DNA of 64,000 nucleotides from Oerskovia enterophila (GCF_001692445.1 NZ_MAQA01000004.1:1-64000), one strand, 5' to 3'. Positions 15,297 to 24,412 are shown, counted from the stretch's first letter. Made by a program: numbers and translations. Notes: a model not told the origin generated them from the letters alone.

Positions 15297-16560
15297 CCCG
15301 CGGCCCACCCCGCCGCCGTCGGACCTCGACGGCGGGGAGCCGGTGACGAAGCGCTACCGCCTGACGGTGCGCGCGCGGCTCGCACTGACCTACTCGGCGC
15401 TCCTGACGGGGGCGGGCATCGTCCTGCTCGCGATCGTCTACGTCTTCATGCGCTACGTCCCCACCTACGACTTCGCCGCGGCCACGACGGCGTCCACCGA
15501 CGCGGCCTCGGTCGCCCCCGGGGGCTCGCTGGTCCCCACCGACGACCCGACGGCACCGGCAGCGGTGGTCGTCCCCGCGTCCGAGCTCCTGGTGACGTCG
15601 AGCGAGCAGCTCCTCAACCTCCTGCTCGTGACCTCGATCGTCGTGCTCGTCGTCCTGGCGGTGCTGGGCACCGCGGTCGGCTGGGCGGTGGCGGGCCGGA
15701 TGCTCCGGCCGTTGCAGGACATCAACTCGGCCGTGCACCGGGCGAGCGAGGGAGACCTGGCGCAGCGGATCCGGTTGTCCGGACCCCGGGACGAGATCTC
15801 GGAGCTCGCAGAGAGCTTCGACGAGATGCTCGATCGCCTCGACCGGTCCTTCACGGCCACGCGCCGCTTCGCAGCCAACGCCTCGCACGAGCTGCGGACC
15901 CCGCTCGCGACGACCCGGGCCATGCTGGACGTCGCCCTGGCCCAGCACGACGACCCGGAGGAGAGGGTCGTGTTCGACCGCCTCCGGGTCATGAACGAAC
16001 GGAACATCGAGACGGTGACGGCCCTTCTGGACCTGGCGAGGATCGACTCGTCGCCACCGCGCCTCGAGCAGTTCGACCCGTCCAGGGTCGTCGCCCAGGC
16101 GATCGAGTCGTGCGCCGAGGAGGCAGCGGCCCACGACGTGCGGATCGAGCACCGGCTGACCGAGACGACCATCGACGGCGAACCCGTCCTGCTCCGCCAG
16201 CTGGTCACCAATCTTGTGCAGAACGGGATTCGGCACAACGAGCCCGGCGGATTTCTCGCGGTCGAGGCCGCCCCGTCCGACGTTCCGGGGGGATGGGAGA
16301 TCGAGGTCGTCAGCTCCGGCCAGGTCCTCGATCCCGAGGCCGTCGAGAGATTCACCGATCCGTTCATGAGAGGAACCGGGCGCACGAGGAATGCGAGCTC
16401 GGCCGGACAGGGACTGGGGTTGTCGATCGTCGCGGCGATCGTCGACCGGTTCCGGGGCGAGCTCCGGCTCGCGCCGCGCCAGGGCGGGGGCCTGCGGGTG
16501 AGCGTGGTCCTCCCGCCGGCCCGCAGCGTGAACGGCGAGCACCCGCGGTCCATGACGTGA
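15289..16560 (+). CDS. sensor histidine kinase
   Basis: This 423-residue membrane kinase has TM1 at about 30-52, an extracytoplasmic loop of about 50 residues rich in Ala, Thr and Asp, TM2 at about 105-130, and a HAMP region. The phospho-accepting His lies in NASHELRTPL (about 204). The N box is LVQNGIRHN and the G box is GQGLGLSI. The loop is short, so it may sense signals in or near the membrane, as kinases paired with ABC exporters often do. It is translationally coupled to the regulator (start inside the regulator's end) and followed by a strong terminator. Confidence 0.93.
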   Translation: MTSPRPTPPPSDLDGGEPVTKRYRLTVRARLALTYSALLTGAGIVLLAIVYVFMRYVPTYDFAAATTASTDAASVAPGGSLVPTDDPTAPAAVVVPASELLVTSSEQLLNLLLVTSIVVLVVLAVLGTAVGWAVAGRMLRPLQDINSAVHRASEGDLAQRIRLSGPRDEISELAESFDEMLDRLDRSFTATRRFAANASHELRTPLATTRAMLDVALAQHDDPEERVVFDRLRVMNERNIETVTALLDLARIDSSPPRLEQFDPSRVVAQAIESCAEEAAAHDVRIEHRLTETTIDGEPVLLRQLVTNLVQNGIRHNEPGGFLAVEAAPSDVPGGWEIEVVSSGQVLDPEAVERFTDPFMRGTGRTRNASSAGQGLGLSIVAAIVDRFRGELRLAPRQGGGLRVSVVLPPARSVNGEHPRSMT

Positions 16561-16591
16561 AGAAGGTGATCCGGTGCCCGGGTCGCCTCGC

Positions 16592-16624
16592 CGGACCTGC
16601 CCCTCCCGACGAGGGGCAGGTCCG
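16592..16624 (+). terminator. terminator after histidine kinase
   Basis: A perfect 14-bp stem (16592-16605 / 16611-16624, beginning CGGACCTG) with loop CCGAC lies 31 bp past the kinase stop. No U-tract is present. Confidence 0.7.
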
Positions 16625-16886
16625 ATACCGAATTCCAGAGCGGTCTCTTTCCGGGCAGCCTTGACAAAGGCGTCAGGAATGTTCGCCCCAGCATCCGTGG
16701 CGAATTCGCCAGGTGTTTCTTCCGGAGGTGCACGGCTTCTTCCGTGCACCGTGCCCGCGCGGTCGGTCCATCTGCTGATCGCGCATTGTCCGCGAGAAGC
16801 CGCACCCGCACGTGCAGCGGGCACCACGCCCCTAGGCTGGAGGCGCCCCGGGGATGGCCGGGGCCACTGCCTGAAGGGCCGCACGC
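16625..16886. other. intergenic leader of VKOR gene
   Basis: No gene is seen. A small hairpin GTGCACGG (16728-16735) / CCGTGCAC (16742-16749) is present. A -10-like TAGGCT at 16832-16837 lies 50 bp before the VKOR start and is a likely promoter. Confidence 0.45.
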
Positions 16887-17531
16887 ATGAGCGACGTTCT
16901 GCACGACGACCAGACCCTCGACCCGCTGACCGTGAAGGGCTTCCGGCACAGCCGTCAGTGGGTGTTCGGCACCATGCTGTTCTCGGCGCTGGTCAGCCTG
17001 ACCGCTTCGTTCGTCCTGTCCTACGACGCGGTGCTCCTTGCAGCGAACCCGACGGCCGAGCTCTCGTGCAACGTCAACGAGGTCCTGTCCTGCGGCGCCG
17101 TGGGGGTCGCGTGGCAGTCGTCGTTGTTCGGCTTCCCCAACGCGTTCCTCGGGCTGATCGCCGAACCCGTGGTCATCACGATCGCGGTCGCGAGCCTCGG
17201 CGGGGTGCGGTTCCCGCGCTGGTTCATGTTCTCGGCGCAGGTCGTCTACACGCTGGGACTGATCTTCGCGTACTGGCTCTTCTACCAGTCCATGTTCGTG
17301 ATCGGCGCGCTGTGCCCCTGGTGCCTGCTCGTCACGCTCTCGACGACGCTCGTCTTCATGACGCTCCTGCACTGGAACATCCTCGAGAACAACCTCTACC
17401 TCCCGGCCAGGGCGCAGGAGCGCGCGCTGTCGTTCGTCCGCTCCGACGCGGACGTGTTCCTCACGGCGGCCTGGGTCGTCCTGATGATCGCGGGCGTCGT
17501 GCTCAAGCACGGTTCCAAGCTCTTCGGCTGA
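16887..17531 (+). CDS. vitamin K epoxide reductase family protein
   Basis: This 214-residue membrane protein has four to five hydrophobic helices. The VKOR redox residues are present: a loop pair in ELSCNVNEVLSCG and the active-site CPWC in the later helix (GALCPWCLLV). Bacterial VKORs use quinones to re-oxidise DsbA-like thiol oxidases and so support disulphide formation outside the membrane. No thioredoxin domain is fused here. The DsbA-like protein at 44327 is a possible distant partner. The ATG at 16887 has GAAGG about 10 bp upstream. It is a single-gene unit with its own terminator. Confidence 0.88.
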   Translation: MSDVLHDDQTLDPLTVKGFRHSRQWVFGTMLFSALVSLTASFVLSYDAVLLAANPTAELSCNVNEVLSCGAVGVAWQSSLFGFPNAFLGLIAEPVVITIAVASLGGVRFPRWFMFSAQVVYTLGLIFAYWLFYQSMFVIGALCPWCLLVTLSTTLVFMTLLHWNILENNLYLPARAQERALSFVRSDADVFLTAAWVVLMIAGVVLKHGSKLFG

Positions 17532-17583
17532 GCCCCGCGCAGGGCGGGGAAGAGCCTCCTGCCCGACGGCGCCACTCACCCTC

Positions 17584-17613
17584 GCGGCCACGCCCCACCC
17601 GGGGCGTGGCCGC
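17584..17613 (+). terminator. terminator after VKOR gene
   Basis: A perfect 13-bp stem (17584-17596 / 17601-17613, beginning GCGGCCAC) with a 4-nt loop lies 53 bp past the stop codon. Confidence 0.65.
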
Positions 17614-17993
17614 TCGTGCGTCAGCACACGATGTGGCCGATGTGGCACTGAATGCCACGTTGACGGCCGTCCAGGAAGAATCTGCCGCGGCGAACTGGAC
17701 GCTCGTCCACTTTCACCCGCTGCCGTCCGCTCACAGGTTTGACGAACCGTAGAAGACCTTGCAGAATCATCTCTGACGGTGCGTATCGCCTGCCCCCTGC
17801 GCGGTGCGCACCGTCCTCACACTTTCTCGGCCCGTTCTCGGTGCGCAATGACGCTCACAGCGAGTTCACAGGAGCCGGACCTCCCTCCCCGCAGTCGCCC
17901 TGGTGGCCTTTCTCGTCGCCCCGAGCAACCCGAAACGGCCGCCCACGGCGTGCCGGTGCCGGTTCGGCCACCCGCGACGGTTAGCGTTCCAGA
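17614..17993. other. intergenic region, less G+C-rich
   Basis: No confident gene is seen. The first half is less G+C-rich than its surroundings. On the minus strand a 49-codon ATG frame ends at 17621 with two cysteines in its last ten residues, but it has no Shine-Dalgarno and no recognisable family. A TAGCGT hexamer at 17982-17987 lies exactly 6 bp before the GTG of the next gene. Confidence 0.4.
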
Positions 17994-20900
17994 GTGAACG
18001 CAGCCGCCCGCACCTCATCTGCCCACGAGTCCGTGGCCGATTCCGCTCGGCCGCTCACCGACCAGACCGCGCCCGACGGCGCCTCAGCCGGTGCCCCGCC
18101 GAAGGGGTCCGACGGCGCGACCGTCGCAGGGCCGCCCGTGCTCGTCGAGCCCCCCACGACCGCCGAGCTCGTCGAGGACGCCGTCCGGTCCTGGCGTGCC
18201 TCGCTCGTCGAGCTCGCGGGCGGTTCCTCGCTCGCGGACATCGGGCTCCTGGGGGACGCCGTCATCGATCTCACCGCGGCCCACCCGTCGGGGGTCGCGC
18301 AGCTCTTCGCCGGCCGACCGACCCGCCTGTCCAACCTCTTCCGCGAAGGGGCGTCGCTGCCCGCTGCTCGCCGCCGGGCCCGCGCCGTGGTCGTCCGGTC
18401 GCAGGAGCACGCCCAGCGCTACGGCGTCGCACCGACCTACCTCGCGATCGGTGTCACGACCTGGACCGAGGAGGAGCCCTCACGGCTCCCCACCGACGAC
18501 GTCGCAGCGCTCGCGCACGTCGCCGGCTCGTCGCACGGCCGGACCATCGACGGGGCGACCGGCCTGCCTGCCGATCCCGCGGACCCGGCTCACGACCCCT
18601 CGGCCGACCCGGCCCAGGCCGCGCAGGGCGACCACGAGGCCGCCGCCGGCGCGCCGCACGCGGTGAGCGGCGCCGTCGGGCCCGAGGACGCCACGGTGAA
18701 CCCGGCCGGCGGGGCCACCGCGCCCGACCCGGTCCTGCCGCGCACCGTGCGCGCCCCCGTCCTGCTACGCCCTCTCACGCTCACCCCGCGCGGCGACAGC
18801 GAGACCGACTACGACCTCACGCTCGAACCGACCGTCGAGATCAACCCCCTGCTCGCCCGCACCCTGCGCGCCCACGGCGGGCTGATCGACCCCGTGACGC
18901 TCGCCCGCAGCGCCTTCACGCCCGCGGGCTTCGACCCCTCGGACGCGCTCACCAGGATCACGGCCGTGGGCCGGGCCGTGCTCGGCGACTTCGAGATGAC
19001 CCAGCGCGTGCTCGTCGGGACGTTCGTCCACCCCGGCCAGGTGCTCGTCGACGACCTCGACGAGCTGGCCTCGGGCCTGGAGCGGCACGAGGTCGTCGCG
19101 GCGCTCGCCGGCTCCGACGAGGCCGCGACCGCGCTCGAGCGCGAGCTCCCGGCGCCCCGCGTCGGGGACGCGGACCCCACCCAGGAGCGCGGGGTGGGCG
19201 ACCTCGACCCCGCCCAGCGCCACGTGATCGACACGCTCGCGACCGGCAGCCACCTGTTCGTCGACGCTCCCGCGGGGTCCGACGTCGCGGGCACGCTCGC
19301 GGCCGTCGTGGCCGAGGCGGCGGCCAGCGGGCGCAGCATCCTCTACGTCCCCGGGCACCGCAGGGCGGCCGACTCGCTGACCCACCGGCTCGAGACGCTC
19401 GGCCTGGACGGACTGATCCTCGACATCGAGCCCGAGCCCACGTGGCGGGCCACGGCCTCGCACCGCCTGCTCGCGGCCATGGCCGCCGAGGCCGAGGTCG
19501 TCGACACCGACGCCGTGGCCCGCGTGCGCGACGGGCTCCTCGGTGCGCGTGCCCAGCTCTCGGGCTACGTCGAGTCGCTGCACCTGGTGCGCGAGCCGTG
19601 GGGGGTGTCCGCGTACGCGGCCCTGCAGGCGCTCGCACGCCTCACCGCGCAGCGCCCCGCTCCCGCGACGACCGTCCGACTCGGACCCGAGGTCACGCTC
19701 CGGATCGGCGCCGAGCGCCGCGCCGAGCTCGCGGCGCGGCTCGAAGGCGCGGCCGACGTCGGCGCGTTCACGCTCCGCTCGACGTCCACGCCCTGGTTCG
19801 GCGCGGACATCACGAGCAGCGAGGGCGCCCAGGACGCACTGGTCCGGGTCGAGCGGCTCGCGGCGCGGACCCTGCCCGAGCTCCGCGAGCAGGTCGAGTC
19901 GGTCGCCCGGACCACGGGCCTCACGCCTGCCACGTCGGTCCGCCAGTGGGGCGAGCAGCTCACGATGCTCGGCGGGATGCGCGGCACCCTCGACGCGTTC
20001 CAGCCCCTGATCTTCGAGCGCACCGCGACCGACCTCGTCGAGGCCACCGGGACGCGCCAGTGGCGCGCCGACAACGGGATCGACATGGGCTGGGCCCATC
20101 GGCGACGGCTCCGCAAGCAGGCCAAGGACATGCTCCGTCCCGGGGTCCGGGTCGCGGACCTCCACGCGGCCCTCGTCGAGGTCCAGGCGCAGCGCGCGGT
20201 CTGGCAGGCGCAGTGCCCCCGCGGCGGCTGGCCCACCCTCCCCGAGGGGCTCGCGGCGATCGAGGACACGTTCGAGGCCGTGCGTCTCGACCTCGAGTAC
20301 CTCGAGCCGGTCCTGTCCACGACCCCCGTCGGGGCGGACCTGATGGATCTCCCGCTCCCCGAGCTCGCCGCGCGCCTCGTGAGCCTGAGCGAGGAGAAGG
20401 ACGCGCTCGAGCACCTGCCGGCACGCACCGCGGCGCTGCGGTCGCTGCGTGACGAGGGGCTCGGCGAGCTGCTCGACGACCTCTCGGCCCGACGCGTCGA
20501 GAAGGAGCTGGTGGGCCCCGAGCTCGACCTCGCGTGGTGGAGCTCGGTCTTCGAGCAGATCCTCGCGCAGGACCCCGCGCTGGCAGGTCAGGACGGTGCG
20601 GGCCTCGAGGCGCTCGCGGGCCGGTTCCGCGAGCTCGACCGGACCCACATCACCGCGCTCTCGGCCCCCGTGCGGGTCGCGGTGCGCGAGCACCTCGGCG
20701 GCGCGATGCGCGATCACCGGTCCGAGGCGGAGGCCCTGTTCACCGAGCTCCTCGAGGGGCGGCTCACGAGCCTGCGCGACGCGCACGAGCTCTACCCCGA
20801 GGTCCTGCGCCGGCTGCGCCCGTGCGTCGTCGCGTCGCCCACGCTCGTGCCGCACCTGTTCACCCCGGCGCGCACGGTCGACCTCGTGATCCTCGACGCC

Positions 20901-22139
20901 GTCCAGCACCTGCCGGTCGAGCTCGTGCTGTCGGCCCTCGCCCGCGGCCGTCAGGTCGTGGTCGTCGGGGACCCGCGTGCAGCGTCCGGGTCGGCCGTCA
21001 AGGAGCTCGCCGCCGTCCTGCCCACGGTCGCCCTGTCCGCGGGTGGTGCGCGACGCGACCCGTACCTGACGGCCTTCCTCGTCGCGCACGGGTACGAGGG
21101 CGTGCTCCGCCCGAGCCCGCTGCCGCGGGCCGAGCCCCTGGTGCACCTCGACCTGGTCGACGGCGCAGGGATGCCCGACCCGACCTCGGGAGCGGTCGAG
21201 AGCACGCAGGCCGAGGTGGACCGGGTCGTGGAGATCGCGATCGAGCACGCCATGACGCGCCCCGAGGAGTCGCTCGCGATCGTCACGGTGAGCGCGGTGC
21301 ACGCCGACCGGATCCGGGACGCGCTGCTCGCCGAGGTCCGGCAGAACCCGGCCCTTGCCGCGTTCTTCTCCGGTGCGCGGGCCGAGCCCGTCGTGGTGGC
21401 CGAGGTCTCGGCGGTCGCGGGGCTCACGCGTGACGCGATCGTCCTGTCGGTCGGGTACGGCCGCACCCCGCACGGGCGGGTCCTGCACCGGTTCGGCGTG
21501 CTCAACGCCGCGGGTGGGGACGCGATGCTCCTCGACACGCTGGGCTCGACGCGCCGTCGGCTGCACGTCGTCACGTGCTTCACCGCGGCCGACCTCGACC
21601 CCGAGAGGCTGCGGGGGCACGGCGCCAAGCTGCTCGCCGAGGTCCTGGACCTGGCCGAGCAGCGCAACGGCCGCGCGGACCAGGTCACGCTCGGCAACGG
21701 CGTGGACGTCGGGGGGAACCCGGACCGCCTCGTGATCGACCTGGCCGAGCGTCTGTGGCGCGCGGGTCTCGTGGTCGAGACCGACTACGGCGTGGCCGGG
21801 GGCGACCGGATCCCGCTCGTCGTGGGGCACCCCGACCTCCCGGGCGAGCTCCTCGTGGCGGTCCTGACCGACGACGACGCGTACGTCGCCGAGCGCAGCG
21901 TCCGCGTCCGCGACCGGCAGATCGCCGAGCGGCTCGAGTCCGCGGGATGGGTCGTGGCGCAGGTGTGGTCGGCGGCGGCGTTCCTCGACCCGGCCAAGGA
22001 GGCCGAGCGCATCCGCCGCGTGGTCCAGGCGGTGCGCGACGCTCGGCTGCCCGAGCGGGGCGGGATCGCGCAGACGGGGGGCGGCGACCGCATCGTCGTG
22101 GTGCCCGTGGTCGCGGACGACGAGTTCGGTACCGACTGA
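17994..22139 (+). CDS. large SF1 helicase/nuclease-like protein with degenerate active sites
   Basis: This 1381-residue protein follows the plan of DUF4011-type superfamily 1 proteins: a helicase core split by a long insert, then a Vsr-like nuclease domain. The expected Walker A is DAPAGSDVAGT at 424-434. The lysine position is Val431 and the following Ser/Thr is Ala432. Walker B reads LDAVQ, with Ala969 in place of the catalytic Glu. The motif V/VI region (AVAGLTRDAIVLSVGYG and then STRRRLHVV) is also changed. In the C-terminal domain the expected acidic residues are replaced (RIPLVV, AVLTDD). The fold seems kept but catalysis looks lost, so a structural or binding role is more likely. A leaderless start is suggested by TAGCGT 6 bp upstream of the GTG. 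Confidence 0.7.
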   Translation: MNAAARTSSAHESVADSARPLTDQTAPDGASAGAPPKGSDGATVAGPPVLVEPPTTAELVEDAVRSWRASLVELAGGSSLADIGLLGDAVIDLTAAHPSGVAQLFAGRPTRLSNLFREGASLPAARRRARAVVVRSQEHAQRYGVAPTYLAIGVTTWTEEEPSRLPTDDVAALAHVAGSSHGRTIDGATGLPADPADPAHDPSADPAQAAQGDHEAAAGAPHAVSGAVGPEDATVNPAGGATAPDPVLPRTVRAPVLLRPLTLTPRGDSETDYDLTLEPTVEINPLLARTLRAHGGLIDPVTLARSAFTPAGFDPSDALTRITAVGRAVLGDFEMTQRVLVGTFVHPGQVLVDDLDELASGLERHEVVAALAGSDEAATALERELPAPRVGDADPTQERGVGDLDPAQRHVIDTLATGSHLFVDAPAGSDVAGTLAAVVAEAAASGRSILYVPGHRRAADSLTHRLETLGLDGLILDIEPEPTWRATASHRLLAAMAAEAEVVDTDAVARVRDGLLGARAQLSGYVESLHLVREPWGVSAYAALQALARLTAQRPAPATTVRLGPEVTLRIGAERRAELAARLEGAADVGAFTLRSTSTPWFGADITSSEGAQDALVRVERLAARTLPELREQVESVARTTGLTPATSVRQWGEQLTMLGGMRGTLDAFQPLIFERTATDLVEATGTRQWRADNGIDMGWAHRRRLRKQAKDMLRPGVRVADLHAALVEVQAQRAVWQAQCPRGGWPTLPEGLAAIEDTFEAVRLDLEYLEPVLSTTPVGADLMDLPLPELAARLVSLSEEKDALEHLPARTAALRSLRDEGLGELLDDLSARRVEKELVGPELDLAWWSSVFEQILAQDPALAGQDGAGLEALAGRFRELDRTHITALSAPVRVAVREHLGGAMRDHRSEAEALFTELLEGRLTSLRDAHELYPEVLRRLRPCVVASPTLVPHLFTPARTVDLVILDAVQHLPVELVLSALARGRQVVVVGDPRAASGSAVKELAAVLPTVALSAGGARRDPYLTAFLVAHGYEGVLRPSPLPRAEPLVHLDLVDGAGMPDPTSGAVESTQAEVDRVVEIAIEHAMTRPEESLAIVTVSAVHADRIRDALLAEVRQNPALAAFFSGARAEPVVVAEVSAVAGLTRDAIVLSVGYGRTPHGRVLHRFGVLNAAGGDAMLLDTLGSTRRRLHVVTCFTAADLDPERLRGHGAKLLAEVLDLAEQRNGRADQVTLGNGVDVGGNPDRLVIDLAERLWRAGLVVETDYGVAGGDRIPLVVGHPDLPGELLVAVLTDDDAYVAERSVRVRDRQIAERLESAGWVVAQVWSAAAFLDPAKEAERIRRVVQAVRDARLPERGGIAQTGGGDRIVVVPVVADDEFGTD

Positions 22140-22158
22140 CGGCTGAGAGAATGGGCGT

Positions 22159-22425
22159 GTGCTCCCCGACGACCCAGCCTCCCGCCCCGATGCCCCGGAC
22201 CCTGCGGGAGACGTTGCGGGCGACGTTCCGGCGGTGGGCGTGCCGAGCGGGCATCCGCCGCGACGCAGGTCTCGCCGGGTCGTGCGACGGGGCACCGAGC
22301 AGGCAGGAGTCGCTGGACTGGGGTCCGACGACGACGCCGTGACCTGGGGCGACGCGCGCCCGGGGGCTGCGGAGAGCAGTCACGACGCCGAGCTTCTGCG
22401 AGACGTCCCGCCGCACTGGTCCTGA
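22159..22425 (+). CDS. small conserved-type hypothetical protein
   Basis: This 88-residue protein has a disordered Pro/Asp/Arg-rich N-terminus. Its C-terminus (VTWGD and then LLRDVPPHW) looks like a conserved short linear ending. It begins 19 bp after the helicase-like gene and is probably co-transcribed with it. GAGAAT just upstream could be a -10, or the GTG could be reached by re-initiation. No domain with known function was recognised. Confidence 0.6.
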   Translation: MLPDDPASRPDAPDPAGDVAGDVPAVGVPSGHPPRRRSRRVVRRGTEQAGVAGLGSDDDAVTWGDARPGAAESSHDAELLRDVPPHWS

Positions 22426-22511
22426 GTCGTCCGCTGCTCGGCGGGCTGCCCGGTCGGGCCGGCGCTCTTGCGGGCCGCGCCGGTGGGTCGGTGTTGCCAG
22501 GGGGCGGTGTT

Positions 22512-22553
22512 GTTTCTGCGTAGCCACCACGATTGTGGTGGCTACGCAGAAAC
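22512..22553. terminator. 19-bp perfect hairpin between convergent genes
   Basis: Stem 22512-22530 / 22535-22553 (starting GTTTCTGCG) is perfect around loop GATT. Pairing continues outward with one mismatch. It sits between the rightward small gene and leftward mscL, so it probably terminates both strands. Its lower G+C than usual terminators is notable. Confidence 0.7.
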
Positions 22554-22623
22554 ACCACCCTCCTCTACCCGGAGGTGAGGTCGGCGGCACGCGGCCGCCG
22601 CCTTGAGGGCGCGAGCACGAACC

Positions 22624-23070
22624 TCAGCGGATGCCGGGCCCGTCGACCGGACCGGAACCCGGGCCGGCGCCGCGTGCGTTCTGCGCCGCGAGCAGGTCGC
22701 GGATCTCCTGGAGGACCAGGACGTCCTCGGCCGGCGCCTCGGGCTCGGCCTGCTCACCCGTCTTGCGCATCGATGCCAGGTGGTTCATGGGCATGACGAT
22801 GACGAAGTAGAGCGCAGCGGCGACGCACAGGAACTTGAAGAGCGCGTCGAGGATGAGACCGATGCTGAAGTCGGCACCGTTGATGCTGAAGTTCAGGACA
22901 CCCGTCAGGTCCGGCTTCCCGAAGATGGCGGCGACGAGCGGGTTGATGAGGCCGTCGACGATCGACGTCACGACGAGCGTGAACGCCCCGCCGATCACGA
23001 CGCCGACCGCCAGGTCGATCGCGTTGCCGCGGAGCACGAACTCCTTGAAGCCGTTGAACACGTTCTTCAT
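22624..23070 (-). CDS. mscL: large-conductance mechanosensitive channel MscL
   Basis: This 148-residue protein is a homopentameric channel that opens under membrane tension to release solutes during hypo-osmotic shock. The N-terminal amphipathic helix FKEFVLRGNAIDLAVGVVIGGAF leads into TM1, and the second helix (FLCVAAALYFVIVMPMNHL) is TM2. A charged cytoplasmic tail follows. The ATG at 23070 has AAAGGA 8 bp upstream. The tail (EAPAEDVLVLQEIRDLL) matches the C-terminal bundle of actinobacterial MscL. Confidence 0.95.
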   Translation of the reverse strand: MKNVFNGFKEFVLRGNAIDLAVGVVIGGAFTLVVTSIVDGLINPLVAAIFGKPDLTGVLNFSINGADFSIGLILDALFKFLCVAAALYFVIVMPMNHLASMRKTGEQAEPEAPAEDVLVLQEIRDLLAAQNARGAGPGSGPVDGPGIR

Positions 23071-23091
23071 GCCAGGGTCCTTTCGAGAGGG

Positions 23092-23110
23092 GCGCAGACC
23101 CGGTCTGCGC
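23092..23110 (-). promoter_or_regulatory. dyad in mscL upstream region
   Basis: GCGCAGAC (23092-23099) and GTCTGCGC (23103-23110) form a near-palindrome 22 bp upstream of the mscL start. It could be an operator or a leader hairpin. The rest of 23071-23254 shows nothing else clear. Confidence 0.4.
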
Positions 23111-23254
23111 GCCGAGGTCTCGGCGGCGTCCGGCCGGCAGGTTTGTCCTGACGTGATCTTTCCATGCTCGGGTGGTCGCGCATCTGGACGTCCGGCGCGC
23201 CGCGCGTCCGGGCACCGCCGCCGGCGGGGGCACGACCGCGGCCGCCACCCGCCA

Positions 23255-23953
23255 CTACGGCACCAGCACGGCCGACAGTCCGCCCCACTGGCCGAGCCCC
23301 GCGAGCGACGCCGCTTCCTCGGGCAGCACGGCCACCAGCGTCACGCCGCTCTCGGCGGTGTCGCCGCCGAGAAGCCCGCCCGCGGGCTCCTTGGCGAGGG
23401 CCCCGGCCAGCACGAGCGCACGTCGCGCGACGTACGTGCCGGGCGCCCCGTCAGAGGACTCGTCGCCACCGGACGCGGCGACCAGGAGGTCCACCCGGTC
23501 CCCGGGGCCCAGCATGGTCGCCACGGCCGGGTCGGCCAGCCGCACCGGTGCCACGACCGTCCCGGCGGGGGCGGACGCCGCGAGCTCGCCCGCGGTCACG
23601 AGCGAGGGGGAGACGGTCTGCCCGCGCGGGAGTGCGACGGACGTCGTGCGCCCGACGGCGTCGCTCACCCTGGTCAGGGAGACCTGCGGTGCGAGCGACG
23701 ACGCGACGTCCTCGACCCGGAGGTCGCGTCCGGTCAGCACGACCCCGGCACCGACGTCCCGGGCGGCGACCACCACGGGGCTGGTCTCGGGGGGTGGTGG
23801 GCTCACCCTGCCCACGACGACCGCGGCCACGAGGCCGCATCCCACGGCGACCACGACGGGACGTGACCGCCACGCGAGGGCGTGCAGGCGCCGTCGGGCA
23901 GCTGAGGACCGCGGCCGGGACGTGCGCCGGGAGCGTTCTGAGGCAGGAGGCAT
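23255..23953 (-). CDS. SAF-domain protein (CpaB/RcpC-like)
   Basis: This 232-residue protein has a basic N-terminus, one membrane helix (about 27-45) and a SAF domain (about 50-115, VVVAARDVGAGVVLTGRDL). This resembles the Flp pilus assembly protein CpaB. The C-terminal half resembles the RcpC region (VDLLVAASGG). CpaB acts outside the membrane in type IVc pilus assembly, but no other pilus genes are nearby, so the role is open. The ATG at 23953 is chosen because TACGGT lies 6 bp upstream, suggesting a leaderless mRNA. Confidence 0.75.
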   Translation of the reverse strand: MPPASERSRRTSRPRSSAARRRLHALAWRSRPVVVAVGCGLVAAVVVGRVSPPPPETSPVVVAARDVGAGVVLTGRDLRVEDVASSLAPQVSLTRVSDAVGRTTSVALPRGQTVSPSLVTAGELAASAPAGTVVAPVRLADPAVATMLGPGDRVDLLVAASGGDESSDGAPGTYVARRALVLAGALAKEPAGGLLGGDTAESGVTLVAVLPEEAASLAGLGQWGGLSAVLVP

Positions 23954-24052
23954 GGCGCGACCGTAGGGCGCCCGGCGGGGGTCGTGCACCGCCACTGGGC
24001 TATCTGTGGACGGACCGCGCCGCCCACGGCCTGTGGACGGCCTGGAGGCGCG

Positions 24053-24412
24053 TCAGCTCGCGGAGGAGCCCGACGAGCTCGACGAACCCGACGTCCCGCT
24101 CGACGAGGACGTGCCCGTCGAGCCGCTCGACGAAGAACCGCTCGACGACGAGCCGCTGCTCGACGAGTCCGACGACTTGGACCCCGCGGAGGGCGTGGTC
24201 GACGCGCTGCCGGCTCCCATGCTGGACGACTTCGAGGACCGCGAGTCCGTCCGGTAGAAGCCCGAGCCCTTGAAGGTCACGCCGACCGACGAGAAGACCT
24301 TGCGCAGGCGTCCGCCGCACTCCGGGCACACCGTCAGAGCATCGTCGGTGAACGCCTGGTGGATGTCGAAGGCGTGGCCGCAGGCAGTGCACGTGTACGC
24401 GTAGGTGGGCAC
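24053..24412 (-). CDS. FmdB-type zinc-ribbon protein with Ser-rich tail
   Basis: This 119-residue protein begins with an FmdB/CxxC regulatory zinc ribbon: CTAC (about 8-11) and CPEC (about 29-32), followed by FKGSGFYRTD, the usual end of the domain. The last 50 residues are almost only Ser and Gly with a few Thr, encoded by repeated codons. They are likely disordered. The GTG at 24412 has GAGGAG 5 bp upstream. The function of this family is not settled. The low-complexity tail makes it longer than the minimal domain of about 70 residues. Confidence 0.85.
   Translation of the reverse strand: MPTYAYTCTACGHAFDIHQAFTDDALTVCPECGGRLRKVFSSVGVTFKGSGFYRTDSRSSKSSSMGAGSASTTPSAGSKSSDSSSSGSSSSGSSSSGSTGTSSSSGTSGSSSSSGSSAS

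Noticed and set aside
17621-17767. A 49-codon minus-strand frame with two C-terminal cysteines
   Set aside because: It has no Shine-Dalgarno, no promoter and no recognisable family, and the plus strand there looks intergenic. It is too weak to annotate.
18765-22295. A 1176-codon open frame on the minus strand
   Set aside because: It is the antisense of the helicase-like gene. Its composition (Arg, Gly and Glu-rich, no motifs) is the usual shadow of high-G+C coding DNA.
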